Of a stretch of DNA of 6,808 nucleotides, positions 1-6,114 are shown one piece after another. This DNA comes from Pseudomonadales bacterium (GTDB lineage Bacteria; Pseudomonadota; Gammaproteobacteria; Pseudomonadales; DT-91): assembly GCA_013215025.1 (NCBI GenBank), contig JABSRR010000025.1, forward strand, positions 4,606-11,413, written 5' to 3'. The first letter of the stretch is position 1. Every line of letters begins with the position of its first letter. The notes under the pieces were generated by a model, which was not told where the DNA came from, searched no databases, and saw nothing but the letters and a program-made list of their open reading frames with translations. The position numbers and the translations under genes are program-made.

Positions 1-332
1 CTTGCCGCTCGCAAACCAAGAAGCATCATGCCTTCATCAACTTCCATCGTTTCTATAGCGCCGGTTTGACGTGCTTGTCGAAAAAATGGTTCAAGAGGAA
101 TAAAGTCTAGCGATACAAAAGCAAAAATAACTTTTTTCACTTTGCCTGCGGCACAGAGCATACCAACATCGGCGCCACCGTAGGCAACCACTGTTAAGTC
201 TTTCAGGTCAGAGCGAAGGATTTCGCGAATTAATGCCATCGGCTTGCGACGAGGCCCCCAGCCACCGACACCAATTGTCATGCCATCTTCTAATTGGCTA
301 ACAACTTCAGCAGCAGTCATTTGCTTGTTCAT
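1..332 (-). CDS. ipdA: IpdA-like CoA-transferase-family alpha subunit (COCHEA-CoA hydrolase subunit), N-terminal 110 residues, cut by the window edge
   Basis: Translated from the ATG at 332-330, which has an AAGGGG Shine-Dalgarno at 344-339 (6 nt spacer); the frame stays open to base 1. The protein starts MNKQMTAAEV. It carries the glycine-rich segment GVGGWGPRRKPMA (about residues 21-33), then YGGADVGMLCAAGK (51-64), FVSLDFIPLEP (72-82) and VDEGM (98-102). These match, from memory, the N-terminus of M. tuberculosis IpdA (Rv3551) nearly segment by segment. IpdA pairs with IpdB; the complex has a class I CoA-transferase fold but acts as a hydrolase opening the last steroid ring of COCHEA-CoA. 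Glu100 in DEG lies about where IpdA has its catalytic glutamate. The full protein should be near 290 residues, so roughly 180 are missing, and ipdB should follow to the left. The ipdF-containing operon nearby supports the call over a generic 3-oxoacid CoA-transferase. Confidence 0.85.
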   Translation of the reverse strand, partial: MNKQMTAAEVVSQLEDGMTIGVGGWGPRRKPMALIREILRSDLKDLTVVAYGGADVGMLCAAGKVKKVIFAFVSLDFIPLEPFFRQARQTGAIETMEVDEGMMLLGLRAA

Positions 333-383
333 ACAAATCCCCTTGCGTGGATGATTTTTAGTTAAAAGAATTCTCGCGCGCGA

Positions 384-412
384 ATGATACACGAATTAGC
401 GGTAAATTTGCA
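384..412 (-). promoter_or_regulatory. Candidate ipdA promoter (weak)
   Basis: On the minus strand a -10-like TATCAT lies at 389-384. A poor -35 candidate (TGCAAA, 412-407, 3 of 6 consensus matches) precedes it by 17 nt. This would start transcription near 377 and give a leader of about 45 nt to the ipdA start. The palindrome TCGCGCGCGA at 374-383 would cover the start point and could be an operator. Only the -10 is reasonable, so this is tentative. Confidence 0.3.
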
Positions 413-538
413 GTGATAACTGGTCAGCAGCGGCGCTAATCTGGGCATATTTTATCAATTTTCAGCGCTATTTAAGCTTGCTTGCGTGAAAATCAAGCCG
501 ATCTTGGCCTTCATTTATTATTATTATCAATCGCATTA

Positions 539-610
539 AATTAATTGATTTTAGCTATAAAAATGGCTGTGCTGTAATATCACTAAGGTCATCGCACCAA
601 TCAATTAATT
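539..610. repeat. 12-bp perfect inverted repeat flanking a promoter
   Basis: AATTAATTGATT at 539-550 is the exact reverse complement of AATCAATTAATT at 599-610, with 48 nt between; the two arm centres are 60 bp apart. Each arm also contains the self-palindrome AATTAATT. The left arm lies at about -35 and the right arm downstream of the predicted start of the promoter at 570-578, an arrangement that suits a pair of regulator sites. Function is inferred, not shown. The DNA is AT-rich, which raises the chance of coincidence, but 12 of 12 pairs within 72 bp is notable. Confidence 0.6.
550..578 (+). promoter_or_regulatory. Candidate extended -10 promoter for the small ORF
   Basis: TGC followed by TGTAAT (570-578) fits an extended -10 element (TGn plus a hexamer with 5 of 6 matches to TATAAT). 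The -35 position, 17 nt upstream, is weak (TTTAGC, 550-555), which is common for extended -10 promoters. Transcription would begin near 585, giving a leader of about 60 nt that includes the right arm of the inverted repeat. Confidence 0.35.
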
Positions 611-644
611 ACTACACAGGTACAACACGCAAAGGAGTTTTAGT

Positions 645-731
645 ATGTTAGATATAATCCAGGTAGCAGCCAATGATTGTAATTATGCCAACAACTATTA
701 TGGCGACCAGGTCTGCCGTTGTAAGTCATGA
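645..731 (+). CDS. Unrecognised 28-residue Cys/Asn/Tyr-rich peptide, candidate small gene
   Basis: I do not recognise this gene. A 29-codon ORF (ATG 645, TGA 729-731) is preceded by AAAGGAG at 631-637 with a 7-nt spacer, the best Shine-Dalgarno in the window. The product starts MLDIIQVAAND and ends YYGDQVCRCKS, with Cys at 12, 24 and 26 (the last two as CRC), five Asn and Ser-stop. There is a short hydrophobic N-terminus, but no convincing signal peptide or membrane helix. A candidate extended -10 promoter lies upstream, and a hairpin plus terminator lie downstream, so it could be a free-standing transcription unit. It is opposite in strand to both neighbours. Possible roles are a metal- or redox-binding peptide, a ribosomally made and modified precursor, or a dual-function small RNA; none is demonstrated. 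The missing Glu-x3-Tyr core argues against PqqA. No plus-strand gene follows, which argues against an attenuation leader peptide. Confidence 0.45.
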   Translation: MLDIIQVAANDCNYANNYYGDQVCRCKS

Positions 732-776
732 GTTTTTGCGCTGACACTCAAGCGATTCTCAGCGAGCTGCGGGCAT

Positions 777-802
777 AAAAAAACCGAGCGTTCGCTCGGT
801 TT
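777..802 (-). terminator. Rho-independent terminator of the catabolic operon, possibly bidirectional
   Basis: Arms AAACCGAGCG (781-790) and CGCTCGGTTT (793-802) form a perfect stem with a very short loop (GAAC if the innermost pair opens). On the minus strand it is followed by seven T residues (783-777), directly after the thiolase stop. On the plus strand the downstream side is TTTACTTTATT, so it may also end transcripts from the small ORF at 645-731. Confidence 0.85.
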
Positions 803-820
803 ACTTTATTGATTTGGTAC

Positions 821-2032
821 TTATGCTTCGATTTCAAATAAACCTGCAGCGCCCATACCACCGCCAATACACATAGTAACTACTATGTATTTAGCACCAC
901 GACGTTTACCTTCAAGTAATGCATGACCCACCATACGCGCACCTGACATGCCGAATGGGTGACCTACAGAGATTGCACCGCCGTTTACGTTCATTTTGTC
1001 AATATCGATACCCAGTTCTTTCTGGCAGTAGACCACTTGAGAAGCAAAGGCTTCGTTTAGTTCCCACAGGTCAATATCATCAACCGTTAAACCGTGCTTG
1101 GCTAAAAGCTTAGGTACCGCGAAAACAGGGCCAATCCCCATTTCATCAGCTTTACAGCCTGCAACCGCTACACCTTTATAAACACCTAAAGGTGCAAGAC
1201 CTAACGCTTCAGCTTTTTCGCGAGACATAAGTAGTGATGCCGCAGCACCGTCAGAAAGCTGTGAAGCATTACCAGCCGTGATGAATTTACCTTCTTGAAC
1301 CCACTTACCATCTTTCCATACTGGATCAAGTGATGCTAAAGACTCAGCCGTGGTTGATGGACGGTTACACTCGTCTTTATCAACCACTACTTCTTCATAA
1401 GTAGTCTCTTTGGTTTCTTTATTGAATACCGCTTTTACTGCATTCATTGGTACGATTTCGTCGTCAAATGTACCGTTTGCTTGTGCAGCAGCTGTACGCT
1501 GTTGAGAAATCAATGAGTAGGCATCTTGCTCTTCACGCGTAATATTATAACGCTCAGCAACAATCTCAGCCGTTTCAATCATTGGGATATAAGCAGTATC
1601 ATCAAAACCTAACACTGTTTTTGATACATTTTTATAGGTGTTTTTGTGCTTGTTTTGCGTTAAAGAAATAGACTCAACACCACCGGCAATCGCTACATCA
1701 ATTTCACCCACCATGATACTTTTGGCAGCGTAGGCAATCGTCATTAAACCTGATGAACACTGACGCTCCATCGCCATACCTGGCACAGAATCTGGTAAAC
1801 CACCAGCTACTGCACATAAACGGCCGAGATTGTAAGCCTGGGTACCTTGCTGCGCAGCTGCGCCAAAAATACAGTCTTCAACTAGGCTTGGATCAATACC
1901 CGCTTTTTCAACTACCGCTTTTACTACATGACCACCCATGGCCGGGGCTTCAGTATCGTTAAAAGAACCGCGAAAAGACTTGGCCAAGCCGGTACGAGCA
2001 GTGCTTACGATTACAGCGTCTCTGTTAGACAT
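821..2032 (-). CDS. Acetyl-CoA acyltransferase (thiolase), FadA6-like role in steroid ring degradation
   Basis: A 403-residue degradative thiolase, full length for the family. Catalytic residues visible: nucleophile Cys92 in RQCSSG, NEAFA at 326-330, His358 in [10 protein letters not shown], and Cys388 in MCIGGGMG. The N-terminal thiolase domain spans about 1-270 and the C-terminal domain about 280-403, with [11 protein letters not shown] (254-264) at the junction. The reaction is CoA-dependent cleavage of a 3-ketoacyl-CoA, releasing acetyl-CoA or another acyl-CoA. It is the last gene of the operon, 32 nt after ipdF, with AGGAG at 2043-2039 and a terminator just past its stop. Next to ipdF and ipdA it most likely does the job of FadA6 of M. 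tuberculosis, thiolysis after steroid ring opening. The sequence itself looks more like a general proteobacterial 3-ketoacyl-CoA thiolase than like FadA6, so no symbol is given. Confidence 0.93.
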   Translation of the reverse strand: MSNRDAVIVSTARTGLAKSFRGSFNDTEAPAMGGHVVKAVVEKAGIDPSLVEDCIFGAAAQQGTQAYNLGRLCAVAGGLPDSVPGMAMERQCSSGLMTIAYAAKSIMVGEIDVAIAGGVESISLTQNKHKNTYKNVSKTVLGFDDTAYIPMIETAEIVAERYNITREEQDAYSLISQQRTAAAQANGTFDDEIVPMNAVKAVFNKETKETTYEEVVVDKDECNRPSTTAESLASLDPVWKDGKWVQEGKFITAGNASQLSDGAAASLLMSREKAEALGLAPLGVYKGVAVAGCKADEMGIGPVFAVPKLLAKHGLTVDDIDLWELNEAFASQVVYCQKELGIDIDKMNVNGGAISVGHPFGMSGARMVGHALLEGKRRGAKYIVVTMCIGGGMGAAGLFEIEA

Positions 2033-2064
2033 AATGTTCTCCTATTAAAAATTCTGGTTGACCA

Positions 2065-2859
2065 TCAAGCGCGCTGGCTTGAGGTTGAGATAATTTCACC
2101 GGTGAGGTAAGACGAATAATCCGAGGCTAAAAACATCATCACATTCGCCACTTCCCACACTTCTGCTGCACGACCAAATGCTTCTTTTGCTTCAAGCTCC
2201 GCGAGTAAGTCAGCAGGTGCAGATTTACGTAACATCGGATGCATCGCAATCGATGGCGCTACCGCATTAATGCGGATATTATCCTCTGCAGCCTCTAAAG
2301 CTGCACATCGAGTTAGCGCCATAACACCGGCTTTCGCTGCGGCATAATGCGCCTGCTCTTTTTGTGCACGCCAGCCAAGCACAGAGGCATTATTCACGAT
2401 AACACCGCCTTGGCCTCGCTGCTTCATCACTTTCATCATATGACGCGTCATACGCATGGTGCCATACAGCGTTACTTGAATGACTTTGTCCCACTCGGCA
2501 TCGTCCATTTCAATCAATAGCTTTGAAGTGCCAAGCCCTGCATTATTAATCAGGATATCTACGCCTTGCATTTTTTCTTCAGCAAAGGCAATTAATGCTT
2601 GCACCTCATCTTCATCACAGACGTTACAAAGCTTACCCCAGACATTATCTTTACCTGTCAGCGCCTTTAATTCTGCTACCGATTTTTCTAAGCGCCCTTC
2701 ATGCACGTCAGAAATGACAAGCGCTCGCGCGCCTTCTTCAATCGCACGCTTTGCTGCGCTTCCGCCAATACCGGCACCTGCCGCTGCAGTGATCAAAACG
2801 GATTTATCTTTAATTAAATCTTTACCCTCGGGATATTGAGGATTTTTTAAATCATACAT
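2065..2859 (-). CDS. ipdF: IpdF, short-chain dehydrogenase of steroid C/D-ring degradation
   Basis: A 264-residue classical SDR. Visible motifs: nucleotide-binding TAAAGAGIG (24-32), Asp51 at the end of strand beta2 (favours NAD over NADP), NNAG (105-108), Ser159, and Tyr172-x3-Lys176 as catalytic residues, with RINAV at 196-200. The segments VNNASVLGWRAQ, HYAAAKAGVMALTRC, EAFGRAAE and LASDYSSYLTGE match, from memory, M. tuberculosis IpdF (Rv3559c) almost residue for residue. That protein oxidises the 5-hydroxy group of the 7a-methyl-1-oxo-octahydroindene-carboxyl-CoA intermediate in HIP catabolism. The stretch TAAAGAG in place of the usual TGxxxG is a feature shared with IpdF. The start at 2859 has only a modest GGAA ribosome site; an ATG at 2872 is out of frame. 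It lies between the dehydrogenase pair (137 nt upstream, with a hairpin between) and the thiolase. Confidence 0.9.
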   Translation of the reverse strand: MYDLKNPQYPEGKDLIKDKSVLITAAAGAGIGGSAAKRAIEEGARALVISDVHEGRLEKSVAELKALTGKDNVWGKLCNVCDEDEVQALIAFAEEKMQGVDILINNAGLGTSKLLIEMDDAEWDKVIQVTLYGTMRMTRHMMKVMKQRGQGGVIVNNASVLGWRAQKEQAHYAAAKAGVMALTRCAALEAAEDNIRINAVAPSIAMHPMLRKSAPADLLAELEAKEAFGRAAEVWEVANVMMFLASDYSSYLTGEIISTSSQRA

Positions 2860-2929
2860 AGTGAAATTCCATGATTAGACGCTGTATTTAGTCGTACCGC
2901 ATATTCGCGAGACAAAGAATTGAAGCTTA

Positions 2930-2956
2930 AAAGTGGTTAAAAGGCTTAACCACTTT
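2930..2956 (-). terminator. Intra-operon hairpin, possible partial terminator or processing element
   Basis: AAAGTGGTTAA (2930-2940) and TTAACCACTTT (2946-2956) form an 11-bp perfect stem with a 5-nt loop, in the 137-nt gap between the 400-residue dehydrogenase and ipdF. On the minus strand it is followed by only a short T run (CTTTTAAGC), so it is a weak terminator at best. It could reduce downstream expression or protect the 3' end of the dehydrogenase message. Confidence 0.4.
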
Positions 2957-2996
2957 CAGATATGACAATTGAGGTCGCTTATAGAGAAGCCTTAGC

Positions 2997-4199
2997 TTAT
3001 GCCTTGATCGTAACTTTTGGCTCACGCGGCATACCAAGGCCGCGTTCAGCAATAATATTACGTTGGATTTGATTAGTACCGCCATAAATCGTGTCAGAGC
3101 GAACAAATAAGTACATGGACTGCAAGCGAGACAGCTCATAGGGGCCTGCATCTAAAACCTCAGCATCAGCGCCCATGACATCCATGGCTAACTCACCTAA
3201 ATCACGATGCCAAGTGGCCCAATACAATTTATACATTAGCGCTTCTTTTTGCAGAGAACCATCACCGGCATCGTCAGATAGCGTTCGCATTGAATTGTAG
3301 CGCATCACTTTAAGCCCCTCATGGGCTTTCGCAATACGTTGGCGAATAATTGGATCTTTAGCCGCACCGTTTGACTTTGCCAAGGCCACAACTTCATCTA
3401 ATTCATTTTGAAACTGCATTTGCTGGCCTAGTGTCGAGACTCCGCGTTCAAAGCCTAATAAGCCCATGGCCACTTTCCAGCCATCACCCGGCTCGCCAAC
3501 AATATCATCAGCATCGCATTCAGCATCATCAAAGAATACTTCATTGAACTCTGAGGTACCGGTGATTTGCTCAATTGGACGCACTGTAATGCCCGGTTGA
3601 TCCATTTTCATTAAGAAAAAACCAAGGCCCTTATGAGCGACCGAATCAGGATCGGTTCTCGCAACCACGAATACATAATCGGATTCGTGTGCTAAAGATG
3701 TCCAAACTTTTTGACCATTGATCACCCACTTGCCTTTTTCTTCATCAAAACGCGCTTTAGTCTTGACGTTAGCTAAGTCGGAGCCTGCACCAGGCTCAGA
3801 GTAGCCTTGACACCATAGTTCAGAGCCATCAAGTATGCCCGGCAAGTATTTTTCACGTTGTGCTTCGGTGCCAAACGCAATCAAGGTTGGACCGGTTAAG
3901 CCCTCACCAATATGACCAACTCGTCCAGGCGCACCCGAACGTGCGTATTCTTCGAAGAAAATAACCTGCTGCTCAATCGAAAGCTCTCGACCGCCAAACT
4001 CTTTAGGCCAACCAACACAGGTCCAACCACCTTCAGCCAGCTTCTTTTCCCAAACTTTTCGCTCTTCTGGAAACATATGCTCGTCTCCGGGACCACCGCG
4101 AAACTTAAGTTGGGCGAACTCGCCTACTAAATTATCACTTAGCCAAGCTGCAATTTCTTCGCGAAACTTTTCGTCTTCAGCACTAAAACTTAATTTCAT
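2997..4199 (-). CDS. Acyl-CoA dehydrogenase, catalytic subunit of a probable heteromeric pair
   Basis: A 400-residue FAD-dependent acyl-CoA dehydrogenase with the usual three domains: N-terminal helical (about 1-125), middle beta (about 126-235, with GYSEPGAGSD at 132-141 and WTS at 166-168), and C-terminal helical (about 240-395, ending YGGTNQIQRNIIAERGLG). The C-terminal site that carries the base in medium-chain enzymes is Gly here (YGGT, 372-375). Glu251 in LLGFERG fits the alternative base position on helix G used by isovaleryl-CoA dehydrogenase and by mycobacterial steroid dehydrogenases such as ChsE4. It should oxidise a bulky acyl-CoA to the 2-enoyl-CoA. Start ATG at 4199 has AAGGAG at 4213-4208. 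It begins 21 nt after the stop of its partner. Context suggests an HIP-derived CoA ester as substrate (FadE30 or FadE31/32-like step); which one cannot be read from sequence. Confidence 0.92.
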   Translation of the reverse strand: MKLSFSAEDEKFREEIAAWLSDNLVGEFAQLKFRGGPGDEHMFPEERKVWEKKLAEGGWTCVGWPKEFGGRELSIEQQVIFFEEYARSGAPGRVGHIGEGLTGPTLIAFGTEAQREKYLPGILDGSELWCQGYSEPGAGSDLANVKTKARFDEEKGKWVINGQKVWTSLAHESDYVFVVARTDPDSVAHKGLGFFLMKMDQPGITVRPIEQITGTSEFNEVFFDDAECDADDIVGEPGDGWKVAMGLLGFERGVSTLGQQMQFQNELDEVVALAKSNGAAKDPIIRQRIAKAHEGLKVMRYNSMRTLSDDAGDGSLQKEALMYKLYWATWHRDLGELAMDVMGADAEVLDAGPYELSRLQSMYLFVRSDTIYGGTNQIQRNIIAERGLGMPREPKVTIKA

Positions 4200-4220
4200 T
4201 CAAGTAACTCCTTCGACTTA

Positions 4221-5354
4221 TTATGCTAATAACATTTGCGCTAAGCGCTCACGGTGATATGTACTATTACCTAACATGTGCTCCGAAGCTTTTGCGCGTT
4301 TAAAATATAAATGCGGGTCATACTCCCAAGTAAAACCTACGCCACCATGCAATTGAATTGCATCGCCAGCATTTTGAAAATAGGCATCAGAGACATTCGC
4401 TTTTGCAATCGACGCCGCTTCGGCCAGCTCATCTGCCAACTCGCCACCCGTAAACGCATCTTGCGCTACGCAAGCTGCATAGTAGACTGCACTTTTCGCG
4501 CATTCAGCTTTGGTCATCATATCAGCAGCGCGATGTTTAATGGCCTGGAACGAGGCAACTGGACGGTTAAACTGCACACGCTCTTTGGTGTAATCTACGG
4601 TAATATCCAAAACCTCTGATGCGCCACCCATTTGTTCGGCAGCTAGGCAAATAGTCGCAAGATCAAGGATTTTTGCTAACTCAGCGGCAGCATCCAATTT
4701 CAGGATGCCGTCTTTTTCGACCTTAACATTATTAAAGCTTAACTCGGCCTGCTTGCGTGTTTGATCCATGGTTGGCACCCACTTCACATCAATTCCTGCA
4801 GTCGACATAGGAACAACAAACAAACCAATCTTGTTGTCAGCATCTTTTGCCGCCGCAACCACAAACTCTGCATTATGACCGTCCACCACAAAACGGTATT
4901 GACCATTGATAACCGCAGCTTGATCTTGTAGAGAAAATTCGGCCTCGACAGCATCTACGCCAGTTTGATTACTTGAGGTATATGCTAAGGTTGCAATTGC
5001 GCCCTCTAAAACCTTTGTTAGATATTCTGCTTGCTGAGACTCGTCACCAGCTTCAAGCAAAGCGGTAGTGGCTTGGCAAACTGTGGCAAAATAAGGGGCG
5101 CACAATAGATAGCGGCCCATCTGCTCCATCACAGCACATAGCTCTACATAGCCGAGACCCATGCCACCCAGTGACTCAGGGATTGTTATAGCCTGAAAAT
5201 ACAGCTCCTGACAGATTTGTTGCCACAACGCAGCATCATAGCCGGCATCAGTGGCCATGGCGGTTCGAATAGCTTCAGAAGAAGAAACGTCTTGCAAAAA
5301 GCTTTCCGCGGTATCGCGGATCATTTGTTGCTCTTCAGTAAAAGCGAAATCCAT
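4221..5354 (-). CDS. Acyl-CoA dehydrogenase family protein, probable non-catalytic partner subunit
   Basis: A 377-residue member of the acyl-CoA dehydrogenase fold and the first gene of the operon. Start ATG at 5354 follows GGAG at 5366-5363 (8-nt spacer). FAD-contact features are kept: RVQFNRPVASFQAIKH (259-274, Arg259, Phe262, Gln270) and QLHGGVGFTWEYD (334-346). Aligning by eye, the helix-G base position is Leu232 (DLATIC) and the C-terminal base position is Leu361 (HMLGNS), so neither catalytic glutamate is present. The beta domain is also weak: the signature SEPxxGSD is replaced by AYTSSNQTGVDA (124-135). Paired mycobacterial enzymes (FadE26/27, FadE28/29) work as alpha2-beta2 heterotetramers with one such subunit, so this protein probably completes the FAD and substrate sites of the adjacent 400-residue enzyme. 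Alternatively it could be an independent enzyme with an unusual base. Confidence 0.9.
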   Translation of the reverse strand: MDFAFTEEQQMIRDTAESFLQDVSSSEAIRTAMATDAGYDAALWQQICQELYFQAITIPESLGGMGLGYVELCAVMEQMGRYLLCAPYFATVCQATTALLEAGDESQQAEYLTKVLEGAIATLAYTSSNQTGVDAVEAEFSLQDQAAVINGQYRFVVDGHNAEFVVAAAKDADNKIGLFVVPMSTAGIDVKWVPTMDQTRKQAELSFNNVKVEKDGILKLDAAAELAKILDLATICLAAEQMGGASEVLDITVDYTKERVQFNRPVASFQAIKHRAADMMTKAECAKSAVYYAACVAQDAFTGGELADELAEAASIAKANVSDAYFQNAGDAIQLHGGVGFTWEYDPHLYFKRAKASEHMLGNSTYHRERLAQMLLA

Positions 5355-5798
5355 TGAATGGTCTCCAGATTTATTTGTAGCGGCAGCTTAACTTACGCCT
5401 GAAGCTGTCCGTTTAAAAAAAGGCGCATTATTGTAGCACATTGTTACGCGCAAATTCTGCAATTGTTTAGCGCTTAAATATGACAACTTTGCAATCGCGA
5501 GCATGAGTATTCACTGCGGTGAGGACAGATTGATGCCACTGAAAAGAACGTTAAAACCAGCAAAGTAGCAGGCAGACCACTATTCAAGATCACAAACGCA
5601 AGTTCATCGACAAAATAATGGCAGCAAAGCTAAGCCGATTAGCCGGTCTATACAGGCTTTAACATGCAGGATAGGCTGAACGGTGCAGCTTAAGTTAACA
5701 AATGCGCTCTGGCACAAGAGCATATAGCAGCATAGATAATCAAACAGGAAAGTAAGAAAAGACAGCAATAAAGAGCGGAAACCAGCAGTGCTAAAACG
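5355..5798. other. Intergenic region between the catabolic operon and the tRNA terminator
   Basis: About 440 bp with no supportable gene. It should contain the operon promoter and any operator. Visible items: a near-palindrome TTTAGCGCTTAAA at 5466-5478, about 30-40 bp upstream of the best -10 candidate, and a small GCTCT/AGAGC hairpin at 5706-5721. A minus-strand open frame here starts inside the terminator hairpin and looks random. Confidence 0.6.
5430..5453 (-). promoter_or_regulatory. Candidate promoter of the dehydrogenase-ipdF-thiolase operon (weak)
   Basis: On the minus strand TACAAT (5435-5430) is a good -10 match (5 of 6). The nearest -35-like element, TTGCGC (5453-5448), is only 12 nt away, too close for a standard promoter; shifting the -10 to the overlapping AATAAT improves spacing to 15. 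Transcription from here would leave a leader of about 70 nt. The weak -35 would fit activator dependence, but that is inference. Confidence 0.3.
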
Positions 5799-5828
5799 AA
5801 AAAACCCCACAAAATTGTGGGGTTTTTT
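5799..5828 (-). terminator. Terminator of the tRNA-Ser/tRNA-Arg transcript, symmetrical
   Basis: CCCCACAA (5805-5812) and TTGTGGGG (5815-5822) pair perfectly and are flanked by six A (5799-5804) and six T (5823-5828). It lies 4 nt past the CCA end of tRNA-Arg on the minus strand and would give a GC-rich stem followed by U6. The symmetry means it can also act on the plus strand. Confidence 0.9.
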
Positions 5829-5832
5829 AATA

Positions 5833-5909
5833 TGGCCCGCCAGGAAGGATTCGAACCTCCGACCGCCTGGTTCGTAGCCAGGTACTCTATCCAGCTGAGC
5901 TACTGGCGG
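5833..5909 (-). tRNA. tRNA-Arg(ACG)
   Basis: A 77-nt cloverleaf read on the minus strand. The acceptor stem CCGCCAG/CTGGCGG is perfect, with G as discriminator base and an encoded CCA (5835-5833). D-arm TAGCTCAGCTGGATAGAG. Anticodon stem CCTGG/CCAGG encloses loop CTACGAA, anticodon ACG (A34 presumably edited to inosine to read CGU/CGC/CGA). T-arm GGAGG TTCGAAT CCTTC has one G-T pair. The core matches E. coli tRNA-Arg(ACG) closely while the acceptor differs. It follows tRNA-Ser by 74 nt, as in the E. coli serV-argV cluster. Confidence 0.97.
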
Positions 5910-5983
5910 GTAAGGCCGCGTATTATAGGTACGCGAAAGTTCCTGTCAATGAGTTTTAACCAAATCAAAACAAATTGCAAGAA

Positions 5984-6074
5984 TGGCGGTGAAGGAGGGA
6001 TTCGAACCCTCGATACCGTATTAGGGTATACTCCCTTAGCAGGGGAGCGCCTTCGACCACTCGGCCACTTCACC
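5984..6074 (-). tRNA. tRNA-Ser(GCU)
   Basis: A 91-nt class II tRNA on the minus strand. Acceptor GGTGAAG/CTTCACC, discriminator G and encoded CCA (5986-5984). Anticodon stem CTCCC/GGGAG encloses loop CTGCTAA, anticodon GCT (reads AGU/AGC). The long variable arm contains TATACC...GGTATC, typical of serine tRNAs. T-arm GAGGG TTCGAAT CCCTC. Its position downstream of csrA matches serV in E. coli. Confidence 0.97.
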
Positions 6075-6085
6075 GTAAGTGGCGC

Positions 6086-6114
6086 ATATTAGAGATCAAG
6101 CACTGTTTCGTCAA
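6086..6114 (-). promoter_or_regulatory. Strong promoter of the tRNA-Ser/tRNA-Arg operon
   Basis: On the minus strand TTGACG (6114-6109) is separated by exactly 17 nt from TAATAT (6091-6086). It is followed by a GC-rich discriminator GCGCC, the kind found at stringently controlled stable-RNA promoters. The start point would be near 6080, a few nucleotides before the tRNA-Ser 5' end at 6074. Confidence 0.85.

Larger units (their letters stand above)
333..644. other. AT-rich intergenic region between ipdA and the small plus-strand ORF
   Basis: No ORF of convincing quality apart from the flanking genes. It should hold two divergent promoters, one for ipdA (minus) and one for the small ORF at 645 (plus). 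Visible structure: a 10-bp palindrome TCGCGCGCGA at 374-383, a short CAGT/ACTG inverted repeat at 411-422, CAAG-N5-CTTG at 494-506, a (TTA)4 microsatellite at 515-527, and the left arm (539-550) and right arm (599-610) of a 12-bp inverted repeat. Confidence 0.6.

Noticed and set aside
645..731. Small ORF as PqqA or as an attenuation leader peptide
   Set aside because: PqqA needs a Glu-x3-Tyr core, which is absent. A leader peptide needs a downstream gene on the same strand, but only the antisense of the thiolase follows.
2480..2839. 119-residue plus-strand ORF opposite ipdF
   Set aside because: It is a Ser/Ala-rich mirror of the ipdF reading frame with no Shine-Dalgarno and no recognisable motif.
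5458..5486. TTGTCA (5486-5481) as -35 of the operon promoter
   Set aside because: The hexamer itself is good, but 16-18 nt downstream there is only ATTGCA-like sequence, no usable -10.
5604..5810. 68-residue hydrophobic minus-strand ORF
   Set aside because: It starts inside the tRNA terminator stem, has no ribosome site and low-complexity composition.
5833..5909. tRNA-Arg as an integration site of a steroid-catabolism island
   Set aside because: No duplicate of the tRNA 3' end and no integrase is visible in the window. The neighbouring operon shows no obvious composition shift.
5817..6092. 91-residue plus-strand ORF
   Set aside because: It runs antisense through both tRNA genes and the terminator; such tRNA-complement ORFs are a known false gene.
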